From Candidatus Segatella violae (GTDB lineage Bacteria; Bacteroidota; Bacteroidia; Bacteroidales; Bacteroidaceae): a DNA stretch of 48,264 nt. Both the position numbers and the translations under genes were made by a program. Under the pieces are notes generated by a model. That model was not told where the DNA came from. It did no database searches and worked only from the letters and a program-made list of their open reading frames with translations. The stretch is from contig DJSH01000027.1 of NCBI GenBank assembly GCA_002440225.1, positions 1-48,264 of the forward strand, written 5' to 3'. Numbering within the stretch: the first letter of the stretch is position 1; every line of letters begins with the position of its first letter. Shown here in pieces: positions 35,082-42,757 of the stretch.

Positions 35082-36671
35082 ATGAAAAAGAATAAATTAT
35101 ATATAGCGACGGTGTTATTCTCTGCTTTGGCATTGACCACATCATGTGACAGCTTCCTCGATAAGTTGCCAGATGATCGCGCAGAGGTGAACACTACCGA
35201 GAAGATTACTTCACTTCTCGTCTCAGCTTATCCTTCCAATAGCAGTAACTTTATCTTGGAAAATAGCTCAGATAACTATACAGACAATGGCAAGGAATAT
35301 GACACCTATCAAGAGGTAGAGCAGGCTTATCGTTTTGAGCCAGTTACCGACCAGACCAATGACGACCCTAAGGCCTTGTGGAATGGTTATTATGGTGCCA
35401 TCTCAGCTGCCAACCAAGCATTGGCTTCCATCGACGAAATGGGAAACCCTGCATCCTTAAAAGGTCAGCGAGCAGAAGCATTGCTCTGCCGTGCCTATAG
35501 CATGTATCGTCTAGCCACTACTTTCTGTATGAGTTATAACCCTGATAAGGCTGAGGAATATATGGGACTTCCTTATCCTACAGTTCCTGAGACAACGGTG
35601 AATCCACATTATGAGCGCGGCACACTGAAGGAACTCTATCAGAAAATAGATGCAGACATTGAGGCGGCTTTGCCTGATGTCGACGATGATATTTATACAC
35701 AGCCTAAATATCATTTCAACAAGAAGGCAGCTTATGCCTTTGCTGCGCGTTTCAACCTTTACTATATGAACTATGACAAGGTGATAGACTATGCGACGAA
35801 GGCTCTCGGTTCGAATCCTGCTTCTGTCTTGAGAAATTTTGTACCATTCATGTCCTTGTCTAACTCAAGTGATATGGACAATCTTTATATCTCATCTTCA
35901 GAGAATGCCAACTTGTTGTTGATGCCAGCAACTAGTAGAATAGGCCGTGCTATAGAAGGTGATGAGGAGCGTTTTTGCCATAACCAAATTATTACGGCCT
36001 ACGAGACTATTTGGGCTGCGATGCCTTGGGGTGTTGGCTCTAATAACAATACCTTGTATCAGTCTCACCTGCTCTTTGGTAATGCGCAGATTGTGATGTT
36101 CCCTAAGATGTTTGAGCACTTTGAGTATACCGACAAGGTGAACAAAACAGGACAGGTTCATGTTTCAGATGCAGTGTTTACCACAGATGAGACTCTGCTT
36201 TGTCGTGCGGAGGCCTATGCGATGAAGAAAGACTATGACAAGGCCGTGCAAGACATCAATGCTTGGATATGTTCTCATACTGCTGCGGCAACAGGTACAG
36301 CAACACGTCCAACGATGACAGCTGAGAGTATCAAGAGCTTCATCGAAAGCTTGGAATATGCTCCAGTTGTCGTAAAGTCCAATTCAGAGCGTAGCATTCG
36401 TAAAATGTTCCATCCACAAGGCTTCACGGTAGAGAGCGGTACACAGGAGGATATCTTGCAGTTTATCTTGCAGATGCGCCGTATCGAAACACTTTATCAA
36501 GGTCTTCGCTTCCTTGATATCAAGCGCTATGGCATCGAGTTTAGCCACGATTTGGATGAGGAGACTCCTATCACTTTCAAGGCTGGTGACTTGCGTGGTG
36601 CCATTCAGCTGCCAGATGATGTGATAGAGGCAGGATTGCCTGCAAATCCAAGAGAAGAGTCAAACAAATAA
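35082..36671 (+). CDS. RagB/SusD-family surface lipoprotein
   Basis: This 529-aa lipoprotein (lipobox TTSC, Cys22) is the partner of the preceding transporter. Helical SusD features are visible: NQALASIDEMGNPASLKGQRAEALLCRAYSMYRL, YHFNKKAAYAFAARFNLYYMNYDKV, ETLLCRAEAYAMKKDYDKAVQDIN, and the late motif QMRRIETLYQGLRFLDIKRYGIEF. Genes are tightly packed (16 nt from susC, 17 nt to the next gene), showing one operon. Substrate unknown. Confidence 0.93.
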   Translation: MKKNKLYIATVLFSALALTTSCDSFLDKLPDDRAEVNTTEKITSLLVSAYPSNSSNFILENSSDNYTDNGKEYDTYQEVEQAYRFEPVTDQTNDDPKALWNGYYGAISAANQALASIDEMGNPASLKGQRAEALLCRAYSMYRLATTFCMSYNPDKAEEYMGLPYPTVPETTVNPHYERGTLKELYQKIDADIEAALPDVDDDIYTQPKYHFNKKAAYAFAARFNLYYMNYDKVIDYATKALGSNPASVLRNFVPFMSLSNSSDMDNLYISSSENANLLLMPATSRIGRAIEGDEERFCHNQIITAYETIWAAMPWGVGSNNNTLYQSHLLFGNAQIVMFPKMFEHFEYTDKVNKTGQVHVSDAVFTTDETLLCRAEAYAMKKDYDKAVQDINAWICSHTAAATGTATRPTMTAESIKSFIESLEYAPVVVKSNSERSIRKMFHPQGFTVESGTQEDILQFILQMRRIETLYQGLRFLDIKRYGIEFSHDLDEETPITFKAGDLRGAIQLPDDVIEAGLPANPREESNK

Positions 36672-36688
36672 TTAAAGGAGAGTGAACT

Positions 36689-37669
36689 ATGAAATATATT
36701 AAATTGTTAATATTGATAGCGTCTGTCTCTCTGTTTGCTGCATGTTCGGAAGAGAGTCTTGACTCTAAGAGTATCTTCGATTCGCAGCCAAAGGAAGAAC
36801 AGAATGATTTCGACAAGTGGCTCAAGACCAATTACGTCGATACTTATAATATTCGTTTCAACTATCGCTATATGGATAAGGAGACAGACAATAAATACAA
36901 CTTGGCTCCAGCTGATGTCAATAAAGCGAAGGCTCTTGCCATCATGATGAAACATATTTGGCTTGATGCTTATGCCGAGGTGATGGGGGAGGATTTCATG
37001 AAGACCTATTCCCCAAGAGTGATGCAGTTGGTTGGCTCGGCAGCCTATAACTCACAGGCTTCAATGGTTCTTGGTACTGCCGAGGGTGGATTGAAGGTTA
37101 CGCTTTATAATGTCAATATCATTGATGTGAATAATCCTTTCATCGACCCAGAGACTCCTTTCGTTGATAAGACAACGGGCACTTATGACTTGAATTTCTG
37201 GTTCTTCCACACCATGAACCATGAGTTCTGCCACATCTTGACTCAGAAGAAAAATTACTCTACTGATTTTCAGACTATATCTGCTGGTAAGTATCAGACT
37301 TCTGGTTGGGTAAACGTTGCCGATACAGATGCTCCTTCCATGGGATTTGTTTCGGGATATGCCAGTGGCGAGTATAATGAAGATTTTGCCGAGATCTTTG
37401 CCCAGTATGTTACCCATTCCGAGGCTGCCTGGGAGAAAATCCTGGAAGCGGGTATTGTAAAAGAGACGGATGCAAATGGTGACGTGAAGAAGGGTGCCGA
37501 TGGCAAACCTATTCTGGATTATAGCGGTTATAATGCAATACTTCAGAAATTTGAGATACTCAAGGAATATTTCGCCAATACATGGGGATTGGATATAGAC
37601 AAACTTCGTGAGGTCATTTTGCGTCGTACAGCAGAGGTGAAGACCTTGGATTTAACAACTTTAAAGTAA
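36689..37669 (+). CDS. Substrate import-associated zinc metallohydrolase lipoprotein (HExxH)
   Basis: This 326-aa lipoprotein (lipobox FAAC, Cys19) contains the zinc motif HEFCH (His178, Glu179, His182) in FFHTMNHEFCHILTQ. An acidic stretch, NEDFAEIFAQYV (Glu235 nearby), could give the third ligand. It matches my memory of the family named LP_HExxH_w_tonB, which is always encoded next to SusC/SusD pairs. It probably hydrolyses a protein or peptide substrate at the surface or in the periplasm before or during import; no substrate is proven. It lies 17 nt after susD and 7 nt before the DUF4302 gene. Confidence 0.87.
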   Translation: MKYIKLLILIASVSLFAACSEESLDSKSIFDSQPKEEQNDFDKWLKTNYVDTYNIRFNYRYMDKETDNKYNLAPADVNKAKALAIMMKHIWLDAYAEVMGEDFMKTYSPRVMQLVGSAAYNSQASMVLGTAEGGLKVTLYNVNIIDVNNPFIDPETPFVDKTTGTYDLNFWFFHTMNHEFCHILTQKKNYSTDFQTISAGKYQTSGWVNVADTDAPSMGFVSGYASGEYNEDFAEIFAQYVTHSEAAWEKILEAGIVKETDANGDVKKGADGKPILDYSGYNAILQKFEILKEYFANTWGLDIDKLREVILRRTAEVKTLDLTTLK

Positions 37670-37676
37670 GAAAGTT

Positions 37677-38987
37677 ATGAGAAAGATATATAACATATTG
37701 TTTGCCTTGCTTTCTGTAGTTGCTTTGGCGGCTTGTTCCAATGATGTTGACGAAGTGTTCGACAAGCCGTCTGCTCAGAGGGCGAATGAGGCTGTGGCAG
37801 AATACAAGACTGTGCTTTGTTCTGCCGAGAACGGATGGTTGATGAAATATTATCCTAAGGAGAATACACAGTATGGTGGATACAATGTCTTGTTGAAATT
37901 TGACGAGAGTGGCAATGTTACAGCGATGAGCGATGTATATGGCTCGGATGTCGAGGCTACGTCTCACTATACGTTAGGTCAGAGTGCTGGTATTGTACTT
38001 TCATTCGATGAATACAACAAGGTTTTTCATTTTTTCTCAGATCCAGTCAATCCAGCTGGTGTCGGAAAAAATGGTAAGGGCATGGAAGGCGACTTGGAGT
38101 TCCGTGTGCTCACAGCTACTCCTGATTCTGTTGTGATGCTTGGCAAAAAACGTGGTGCCAAGATAGTAATGACTCCTATGGCTAAGGATGCTAGCTGGGG
38201 AGAAACCATTGACCAATTCGGTGACTTGGCAGACGAGATGAATTTCCCTAAATATTCTTGTGAGGTAAACGGCGCATCTTATTTGGCAACAACTAGCTAT
38301 CGTACCATTACTTTCACTCGTTTGGATGCAGATGAAGATTTGGTTACCGAACCTTATATAGTTACGGACAAGGGGATAGAGTTTTATGAGCCAATTTCCT
38401 TGAATGGAGTTTCAATCTCAGGTTTCAATTATGTTGGTGGAGACAATTTCGAGTTTGATTCAGCAGATGGCTCGATAAAGATGTTTGGCATAGTTCCTCC
38501 TATCAGTGAGCAGGTGACCAATGGTGATTGGTTCTTCTCTGTAGCCAATATGGGCTCCTTTTCACAAACTTATTGGAATGTGGGCAATGAGTATGTCTCT
38601 CAATATTATAGTCCATGTTATTATGCGGCGTTGACGACATCTTCTTTTGATAGCTATTCTGGTCATTGGGGCATAATTTTCAATGTGGCTGGTTATGGCT
38701 CATTCATAGATCTTAAGCCTACTATAGTAGATGATGACCATATATCCTTGGCTTGTCTTGGCAAGTTCGGTCTGAACGGACAATATTTCTATAACTGGGG
38801 TCAAGTGTATATGATTTATGCCTTGACTGGAGATTCTGGTAAACATGCCGCAGGCGTCAGCAAGACATATAAGACTGAATTGGTATCAGGTACAGCTAAG
38901 AATCCTACCGCCATCAAGCTTACTGATGAGAACAATCCGGACAACTGGTACATCATCACCAGTGATATGCCAGACTCTCCATTCTAA
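37677..38987 (+). CDS. DUF4302 family lipoprotein
   Basis: This 436-aa lipoprotein (lipobox LAAC, Cys20) starts with SNDVDEVFDKPSAQRANEAVAEYKTVLCSAENGWLMKYYP-type sequence characteristic of DUF4302. The rest is rich in beta structure and aromatic residues. The function is unknown; it regularly accompanies the HExxH lipoprotein and SusC/SusD. Here it ends the operon; the further partners often found in such loci (DUF4843 and PKD/fibronectin-type lipoproteins) are absent. A strong terminator follows about 70 nt downstream. Confidence 0.85.
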   Translation: MRKIYNILFALLSVVALAACSNDVDEVFDKPSAQRANEAVAEYKTVLCSAENGWLMKYYPKENTQYGGYNVLLKFDESGNVTAMSDVYGSDVEATSHYTLGQSAGIVLSFDEYNKVFHFFSDPVNPAGVGKNGKGMEGDLEFRVLTATPDSVVMLGKKRGAKIVMTPMAKDASWGETIDQFGDLADEMNFPKYSCEVNGASYLATTSYRTITFTRLDADEDLVTEPYIVTDKGIEFYEPISLNGVSISGFNYVGGDNFEFDSADGSIKMFGIVPPISEQVTNGDWFFSVANMGSFSQTYWNVGNEYVSQYYSPCYYAALTTSSFDSYSGHWGIIFNVAGYGSFIDLKPTIVDDDHISLACLGKFGLNGQYFYNWGQVYMIYALTGDSGKHAAGVSKTYKTELVSGTAKNPTAIKLTDENNPDNWYIITSDMPDSPF

Positions 38988-39059
38988 AAAATGTAGTGTA
39001 AATATAAAGATATTAGCAGTTCTTTGGGAAAAGAATGATTAAAATCTCTCTCGTAATGT

Positions 39060-39093
39060 GAGGGGGCGTGCCGGTTGGCACGCCCCCTCTTTG
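39060..39093. terminator. Bidirectional terminator hairpin at left edge of the rep/HU island
   Basis: GAGGGGGCGTGCC (39060-39072) pairs perfectly with 39077-39089, followed by TTT on the plus strand. It serves the DUF4302 operon and, from the other side, the DUF4248 gene. The arm GGGGGCGTGCC recurs at 42720. Confidence 0.8.
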
Positions 39094-39134
39094 CGTGATG
39101 TACACTAAAAAAAATCGTCTTTCATTTGCGCTTG

Positions 39135-39365
39135 CTAGCACCCAGGCTCGCCCAGGTATTCGAAGATGGCGTTCACCATCTTCGGGGGCAGGTACTTGGT
39201 GTTGGCATCGTAGCCCATGCCCTCCAGCTCTCGCCAGAGGGGCTTGCAGCGCTTGATCCATACCATGATGTGCCGACGGGCGGTGTCCTTGTCGGTGGCA
39301 TCGGGAAAGTAGAGCAGGCCGAGCTCGGTCTTGCTATACATGCGGTTCACGTTTTCCATAAGCAT
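39135..39365 (-). CDS. DUF4248 family protein
   Basis: This 76-aa protein has the pattern YSKTELGLLYFPDATDKDTARRHIMVWIKRCKPLWRELEGMGYD followed by KYLPPKMVNAIFEYLGEPGC, which I recognise as DUF4248. Function unknown; such genes sit beside HU-HIG, smalltalk and amidase genes in many Bacteroidales. Its start is 43 nt after the rep stop, so the two form one minus-strand operon. A Met at 39359 is an equally possible start. Confidence 0.8.
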   Translation of the reverse strand: MLMENVNRMYSKTELGLLYFPDATDKDTARRHIMVWIKRCKPLWRELEGMGYDANTKYLPPKMVNAIFEYLGEPGC

Positions 39366-39407
39366 TTCTATATTTTTAGGGGGTGTTCTCTGTGTTGTGT
39401 ATCCTGC

Positions 39408-40538
39408 CTAGGCGTTGCGGTCCTTGAAGAAACCGTCCAGGCTCTTTACGATGTATGCGGCCGCATTCACCTGACGGTGTTCCTTGCGGCTGTGCTCCAG
39501 ATAGTATTCCTTGCGCTCTAGCCAGTCGGCTAGCTCGCCTAGCATGTCGAGCCGGAGTCGTTGCTTGAGTCTGTCGGCTACCTTTTCCGTCACGCCGAAG
39601 CGGCATTTCAGCAATAGGCCTAGCTTGCCTTGCTCTCCTCTCAGCCTTTCGCACTTCTCGTCCTTGCCCTGTCCGGAGTTGTCGCGATCGATGATGGTGA
39701 AGGTGATGTGCTGGGGCATGTGGTGATGCTTCTTCTTGTCATCGTCGGTGCCCCCTTCTTCATCAGGGAAATAGGGCTTGTAGGCGAGATATTGCTCGAT
39801 GATGCCATGGTCGTAGAGGCGCTTCAGGTCTTCGATGGCAAAGCGCAATCCGTGTCTCTCTAGGTCTGACCAGGTCTTGTAGCAGTCGCCCTTGCCATGG
39901 AGCAGTCTCATCAGGTGTTCGGGTTTTACTTGGGTGAATCCCTTGGCCGCCCAGCAGTTCATGATGATGTAGAGCTTGATGCTCGTGGCGGAGCGGCAGG
40001 CGTTCACGGCGTTGAGGTCGATGCGGCAGGCTCCCTTGTCGAAAGCGTAGAAGAAGCGCAATACGGTGTTGTCGAACCTGAACCTCACCGTCCATCTTCC
40101 CTTCCGATTCTTGTAAACTTCTGCCGAGAAAAGCCGGTCGAATCGGGTGTAGATGGTTCTGTCGCCCACCTTGTAGGGGATGTCGATGGGCTTCTTTGCC
40201 ATTCGGTAGATGGCATCGCGCACCTGTGTGTAGTGGTTCACGCTGATGCCCAGCTCCGATAGCTTCAGGCAGACGTCGGTGTACCCGGCGATGCGGCGCT
40301 CCTTGGAAAAGTCGAAGGTGTCGTGGTTCAGCTTGTAGGGTATCGTGTACTCCTTTATCACCTGTTGTGCATGCTTGATGAGCTGCAGGCCTACTTTCAG
40401 CTCTATGGCTGAATAGTCGTTGTACGACAGTCCTTGTACGCCAAGGAGGATAATCTGGTCTTTCTCCTTCCTCGGAGAAGAATCTGGGAAGCTGGGCTGA
40501 CCGTTATTAGGGTCAGGCTTGATTGTTTTTGTTTTCAT
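39408..40538 (-). CDS. Rep_3-type replication initiator protein
   Basis: This 376-aa protein resembles plasmid initiators with two winged-helix domains. WH1 (about 45-170) includes the segment LSELGISVNHYTQVRDAIYRMAKKPIDIPY. WH2 (about 180-290) includes SATSIKLYIIMNCWAAKGFTQVKPEHLMRLL and YKTWSDLERHGLRFAIEDLKRLYDHG, and ends near HITFTIID. A Lys/His/Asp-rich linker (DEEGGTDDDKKKHHH) interrupts WH2. The last 80 residues are basic and helical. Such proteins bind iterons and start plasmid replication; a 22-bp direct-repeat array lies 630 bp upstream, and the gene has a consensus promoter with a long structured leader. It occupies the place that a VirE/DUF3987 primase-like gene holds in related islands (from memory). 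Alternative: a domesticated DNA-binding regulator. Family call from pattern only. Confidence 0.68.
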   Translation of the reverse strand: MKTKTIKPDPNNGQPSFPDSSPRKEKDQIILLGVQGLSYNDYSAIELKVGLQLIKHAQQVIKEYTIPYKLNHDTFDFSKERRIAGYTDVCLKLSELGISVNHYTQVRDAIYRMAKKPIDIPYKVGDRTIYTRFDRLFSAEVYKNRKGRWTVRFRFDNTVLRFFYAFDKGACRIDLNAVNACRSATSIKLYIIMNCWAAKGFTQVKPEHLMRLLHGKGDCYKTWSDLERHGLRFAIEDLKRLYDHGIIEQYLAYKPYFPDEEGGTDDDKKKHHHMPQHITFTIIDRDNSGQGKDEKCERLRGEQGKLGLLLKCRFGVTEKVADRLKQRLRLDMLGELADWLERKEYYLEHSRKEHRQVNAAAYIVKSLDGFFKDRNA

Positions 40539-40632
40539 ACCTTATTTTTTTTGGTTGATATATATCCCTGCCTTTTTGCGGGTGGGAAGTTCTTGTATGA
40601 AAACGGCACGGAATCGAAAATAAGCTAAACAG

Positions 40633-40829
40633 ATGAGCATTCGTTTATTGGAAGCTTAATGCTCATTTTCTAGACTGCACTTACTATCTCTTCCATGCCG
40701 TTGTTTCATTGTTGTCGAAACAACGGGCATAGAATGCCCAGTAAGAGTCTCAGTCTAGAATCTCTAGTAATGGGGGCTTCCTTCCCCTAATAAAAGAGAA
40801 TGTTTTAAAACTCTTATTCTTTTGCTTTC
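40633..40829 (-). ncRNA. Structured leader of rep (multi-hairpin), possible riboregulator
   Basis: The transcript from the rep promoter would begin near 40829 and run about 290 nt before the ATG. It contains nested stems. The outer stem pairs 40669-40677 (TCTAGACTG) with 40751-40759. A middle CTTACT/AGTAAG pairs 40680-40685 with 40740-40745. An inner GTTGTTTC/GAAACAAC pairs 40700-40707 with 40717-40724, extended by CC/GG and GCAT. A separate hairpin pairs ATGAGCATT (40633-40641) with 40658-40666. Known RNA families were not recognised. Confidence 0.5.
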
Positions 40830-40835
40830 TGCTTA

Positions 40836-40867
40836 CAAAATTAATATAATTTTCGGAAATAATCAAA
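40836..40867 (-). promoter_or_regulatory. Consensus promoter of rep
   Basis: Minus strand: TTTG (40867-40864), a 20-nt gap, then TAATTTTG (40843-40836). Its start point is about 290 nt upstream of the rep ATG. Confidence 0.75.
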
Positions 40868-40926
40868 TTATTTCGAAGAAAAAATCATTTTCTGCTTATA
40901 TTTTTTTAAAACAGCTCTCTCACGCG

Positions 40927-40997
40927 CATCATGCATGATGTAAATGGATATATATCGTATTATATATTTAGTCTATATTGGTATATTGATTGAAGCC
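40927..40997. other. 14-bp perfect palindrome followed by an AT-rich stretch in the rep/HU divergent region
   Basis: CATCATGCATGATG (40927-40940) is a perfect palindrome. It is followed by about 55 bp of very AT-rich DNA with repeated TATAT steps. Palindrome, AT-rich segment and iteron-like repeats together resemble a plasmid origin. From 41000 to 41150 I see nothing further. Confidence 0.45.
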
Positions 40998-41170
40998 TTT
41001 ATTGCGGTGTAACGTATTGATTATTAATGTGTAACAGAAATGCTGACATGCGCAGGTAGTGGCTTTGTGCTCTCCGATGGGCGTGATTCTCCTTGATGGA
41101 GTGGATTTTTTGCTCTGTGGGTAGGGGGTGAAAAAGCAAAAAGTTCTGATAGTGGTATTGTCTCATGGGG

Positions 41171-41324
41171 GCTGTATTCTTCTTGTTGATGCCATGTGTT
41201 CTTTTGTCTGGCTTCATGTATTCTTTCGCCTTACTCCATGTATTCTTTCTGCTGATGTCATACATTCTTTCGCCTAGCGTAATGCTTTCTTTCAGCAGAT
41301 GCCATATATTCCGTAAGCATAGAG
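41171..41324. repeat. Iteron-like array: seven units of exactly 22 bp
   Basis: Units start at 41171, 41193, 41215, 41237, 41259, 41281 and 41303; a degenerate eighth may start at 41325. The consensus is CATGTATTCTTTC followed by a looser CGCCTGATG-like half. Units 3-6 share TTCTTTC exactly. The period never slips and is not a multiple of three, which argues for a DNA-binding array rather than coding repeats. There are no spacers, so it is not CRISPR. Confidence 0.75.
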
Positions 41325-41431
41325 CTTGTATGCCGGAAAGAAGAGGTACACAAAGGTGGGATAATCTGCATAAATGGGCTGGAGCTGACGCAGAGGGGCT
41401 GAATGGGAAGAATGGCACCTGCCCGATGTGT

Positions 41432-41439
41432 TAACTTTG
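41432..41439 (+). promoter_or_regulatory. -7 element of the HU-HIG operon
   Basis: TAACTTTG fits TAnnTTTG; the leader to the ATG is about 57 nt. No TTTG is found at the -33 distance. It lies about 100 bp beyond the iteron-like array. Confidence 0.55.
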
Positions 41440-41502
41440 CAAATGTATACGGGAAGAGACCGGTACACAACATTATTAACAATTTAATTCTTTTAATTTA
41501 TT

Positions 41503-42075
41503 ATGGCAAAGTACAGTTTAGTAAAACGTTTGGCAAAGCCAGGCGACAAGAGTTCGGACTACAAGTATTATGCTTGCGCCCAGGTCAACGAGACCATCTC
41601 CATCAAGCGTCTCGCCAAGTTGATTTCCATGCAGACCACCGTGTCCTACGCCGATGCCTTGGCGGTGCTGGCGAGCGCTGGCGAGAACATGGTGCTGCAG
41701 TTGCAGATGGGCAACCAGGTGGAGCTGGGCGAGATAGGCAAGTTCCGCTTGCAGCTTACGAGCGAGGGCACCAAGACCGCCGATGAGTTTAAGAGCGATG
41801 TCAATATCACGGGCGTGAACATCCAGTATGTGCCTGGAGAGGACCTCGCCAACGTATTCACGGGCATGGAGTTCACCCAGGTGGCTTCACGTGCCGTACA
41901 GAAGGCTGCTCTCAAGGCCGAGAAGGAGGGAGCCAAGATATTGAACTTGGAGGATGTGAAGAAGGCCGGCTCCAAGAGCGACAATCCTACATCGGGCGAG
42001 GGCGACGGTGACAACAAAGGCGGCTCTGAATCAGGCGGCTCCGGTTCTGGCGATGGCGACGGCACCGTAGAGTAA
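41503..42075 (+). CDS. HU-HIG family DNA-binding protein
   Basis: This 190-aa nucleoid-type protein has an HU/IHF fold (about 20-125). The features are ISIKRLAKLISMQTTVSYADALAVLASAGENMVLQLQMGNQVELGEIGKFRL and the divergent arm region DVNITGVNIQYVPGEDL. A helical segment follows, then a Gly/Ser/Asp-rich acidic tail (about 158-190) that defines the HIG (HU, Ig or Gly-rich) group. Cellular role is not established. It starts an operon with the smalltalk and amidase genes, diverging from rep. A hairpin (AATAGCC/GGCTATT, 42094-42100 with 42117-42123) lies between it and the next gene, with no T run. Confidence 0.88.
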   Translation: MAKYSLVKRLAKPGDKSSDYKYYACAQVNETISIKRLAKLISMQTTVSYADALAVLASAGENMVLQLQMGNQVELGEIGKFRLQLTSEGTKTADEFKSDVNITGVNIQYVPGEDLANVFTGMEFTQVASRAVQKAALKAEKEGAKILNLEDVKKAGSKSDNPTSGEGDGDNKGGSESGGSGSGDGDGTVE

Positions 42076-42159
42076 CGCTCTCTGATTTATCCAAATAGCC
42101 TGGGGGCATTGCTCTGGGCTATTCGTGCAAAATTTAAAAACCTTTTAAAATAGACGATT

Positions 42160-42264
42160 ATGACAGAAAAGAACAAGCAGAAATGGAATGAAGTGCTCAA
42201 ATTCGTAGTTACCGTGTTGACCGCCCTTCTGGGGGCATTGGGAGTGACGGCTGCCAACAGATAG
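42160..42264 (+). CDS. Smalltalk protein (34-aa single-TM peptide)
   Basis: The sequence begins MTEKNKQKWNEVLKFVVTV and continues LTALLGALGVTAANR: a charged start then one hydrophobic helix of about 20 residues. In Bacteroidales, peptides of this size and pattern encoded between the HU-HIG and amidase genes are named smalltalk protein (from memory); the function is unknown. With an amidase next door, a holin-like or membrane-targeting role is conceivable but unproven. It is 85 nt after the HU gene and 21 nt before the amidase. Confidence 0.75.
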   Translation: MTEKNKQKWNEVLKFVVTVLTALLGALGVTAANR

Positions 42265-42285
42265 GCGAGGGGGAGGACTGCTTAT

Positions 42286-42708
42286 ATGAGAAAGATAGAC
42301 ATGATAGTGGTGCATTGCAGCGGCAGTCGCTGCAATCGCCGATATACGATGGAGCAGTTGCGCCACGACCATGTGGAGGTGAATGGCTGGAGAGACATCG
42401 GCTATCACTTCTACATCACGCTGGATGGCGTGGTGCATCCTTGCCGCCCGGTGGAGCGCATGGGGGCTCACGCCCTCGGCTACAATGCCCATTCGATAGG
42501 CATCTGCTACGAGGGCGGCCTCTCGCCCACGGGTTGCATCTCCGACACGCGCACGCCGCAGCAGAAGCTTGCGATGGAGCGTCTCATCGTGGAGCTCCAT
42601 CGCCGTTTTCCTGCCATCCGCACGGTGCTGGGCCATCGCGACCTGCCCGGCGTGCAGAAAGCCTGCCCCTGCTTCGACGCCACGAAGCTGCAGCGGCTGA
42701 TAGTATAG
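42286..42708 (+). CDS. N-acetylmuramoyl-L-alanine amidase (Amidase_2, T7-lysozyme-like)
   Basis: This 140-aa enzyme cleaves the bond between N-acetylmuramic acid and L-alanine in peptidoglycan. Zinc ligands are visible: His10 in VVHCSGS, a His in the GAHALGYNAHSIGICYEGG region, and the GHRDLPGVQKACPCFD end, where a Cys takes the last ligand position as in phage enzymes. There is no signal peptide, so export would need another route such as a holin-like partner. It ends the operon; a perfect 18-bp hairpin follows within 10 nt of the stop. Confidence 0.92.
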   Translation: MRKIDMIVVHCSGSRCNRRYTMEQLRHDHVEVNGWRDIGYHFYITLDGVVHPCRPVERMGAHALGYNAHSIGICYEGGLSPTGCISDTRTPQQKLAMERLIVELHRRFPAIRTVLGHRDLPGVQKACPCFDATKLQRLIV

Positions 42709-42716
42709 AATGACAA

Positions 42717-42755
42717 AAAGGGGGCGTGCCACGGTAGCCGTGGCACGCCCCCTTT
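42717..42755. terminator. Bidirectional terminator hairpin at right edge of the rep/HU island
   Basis: A perfect 18-bp stem pairs 42717-42734 (AAAGGGGGCGTGCCACGG) with 42738-42755, with a 3-nt loop. It lies between the convergent amidase and GH3 genes. It shares the arm GGGGGCGTGCC with the hairpin at 39060. Confidence 0.85.
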
Positions 42756-42757
42756 CT

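Noticed and set aside
41171..41324. CRISPR array
   Set aside because: Units are directly adjacent with no unique spacers and no cas genes are near.
40999..41434. Open frames on both strands through the 22-bp array
   Set aside because: The repeat period is not a multiple of three, no family pattern appears, and the region looks like a DNA-level array.
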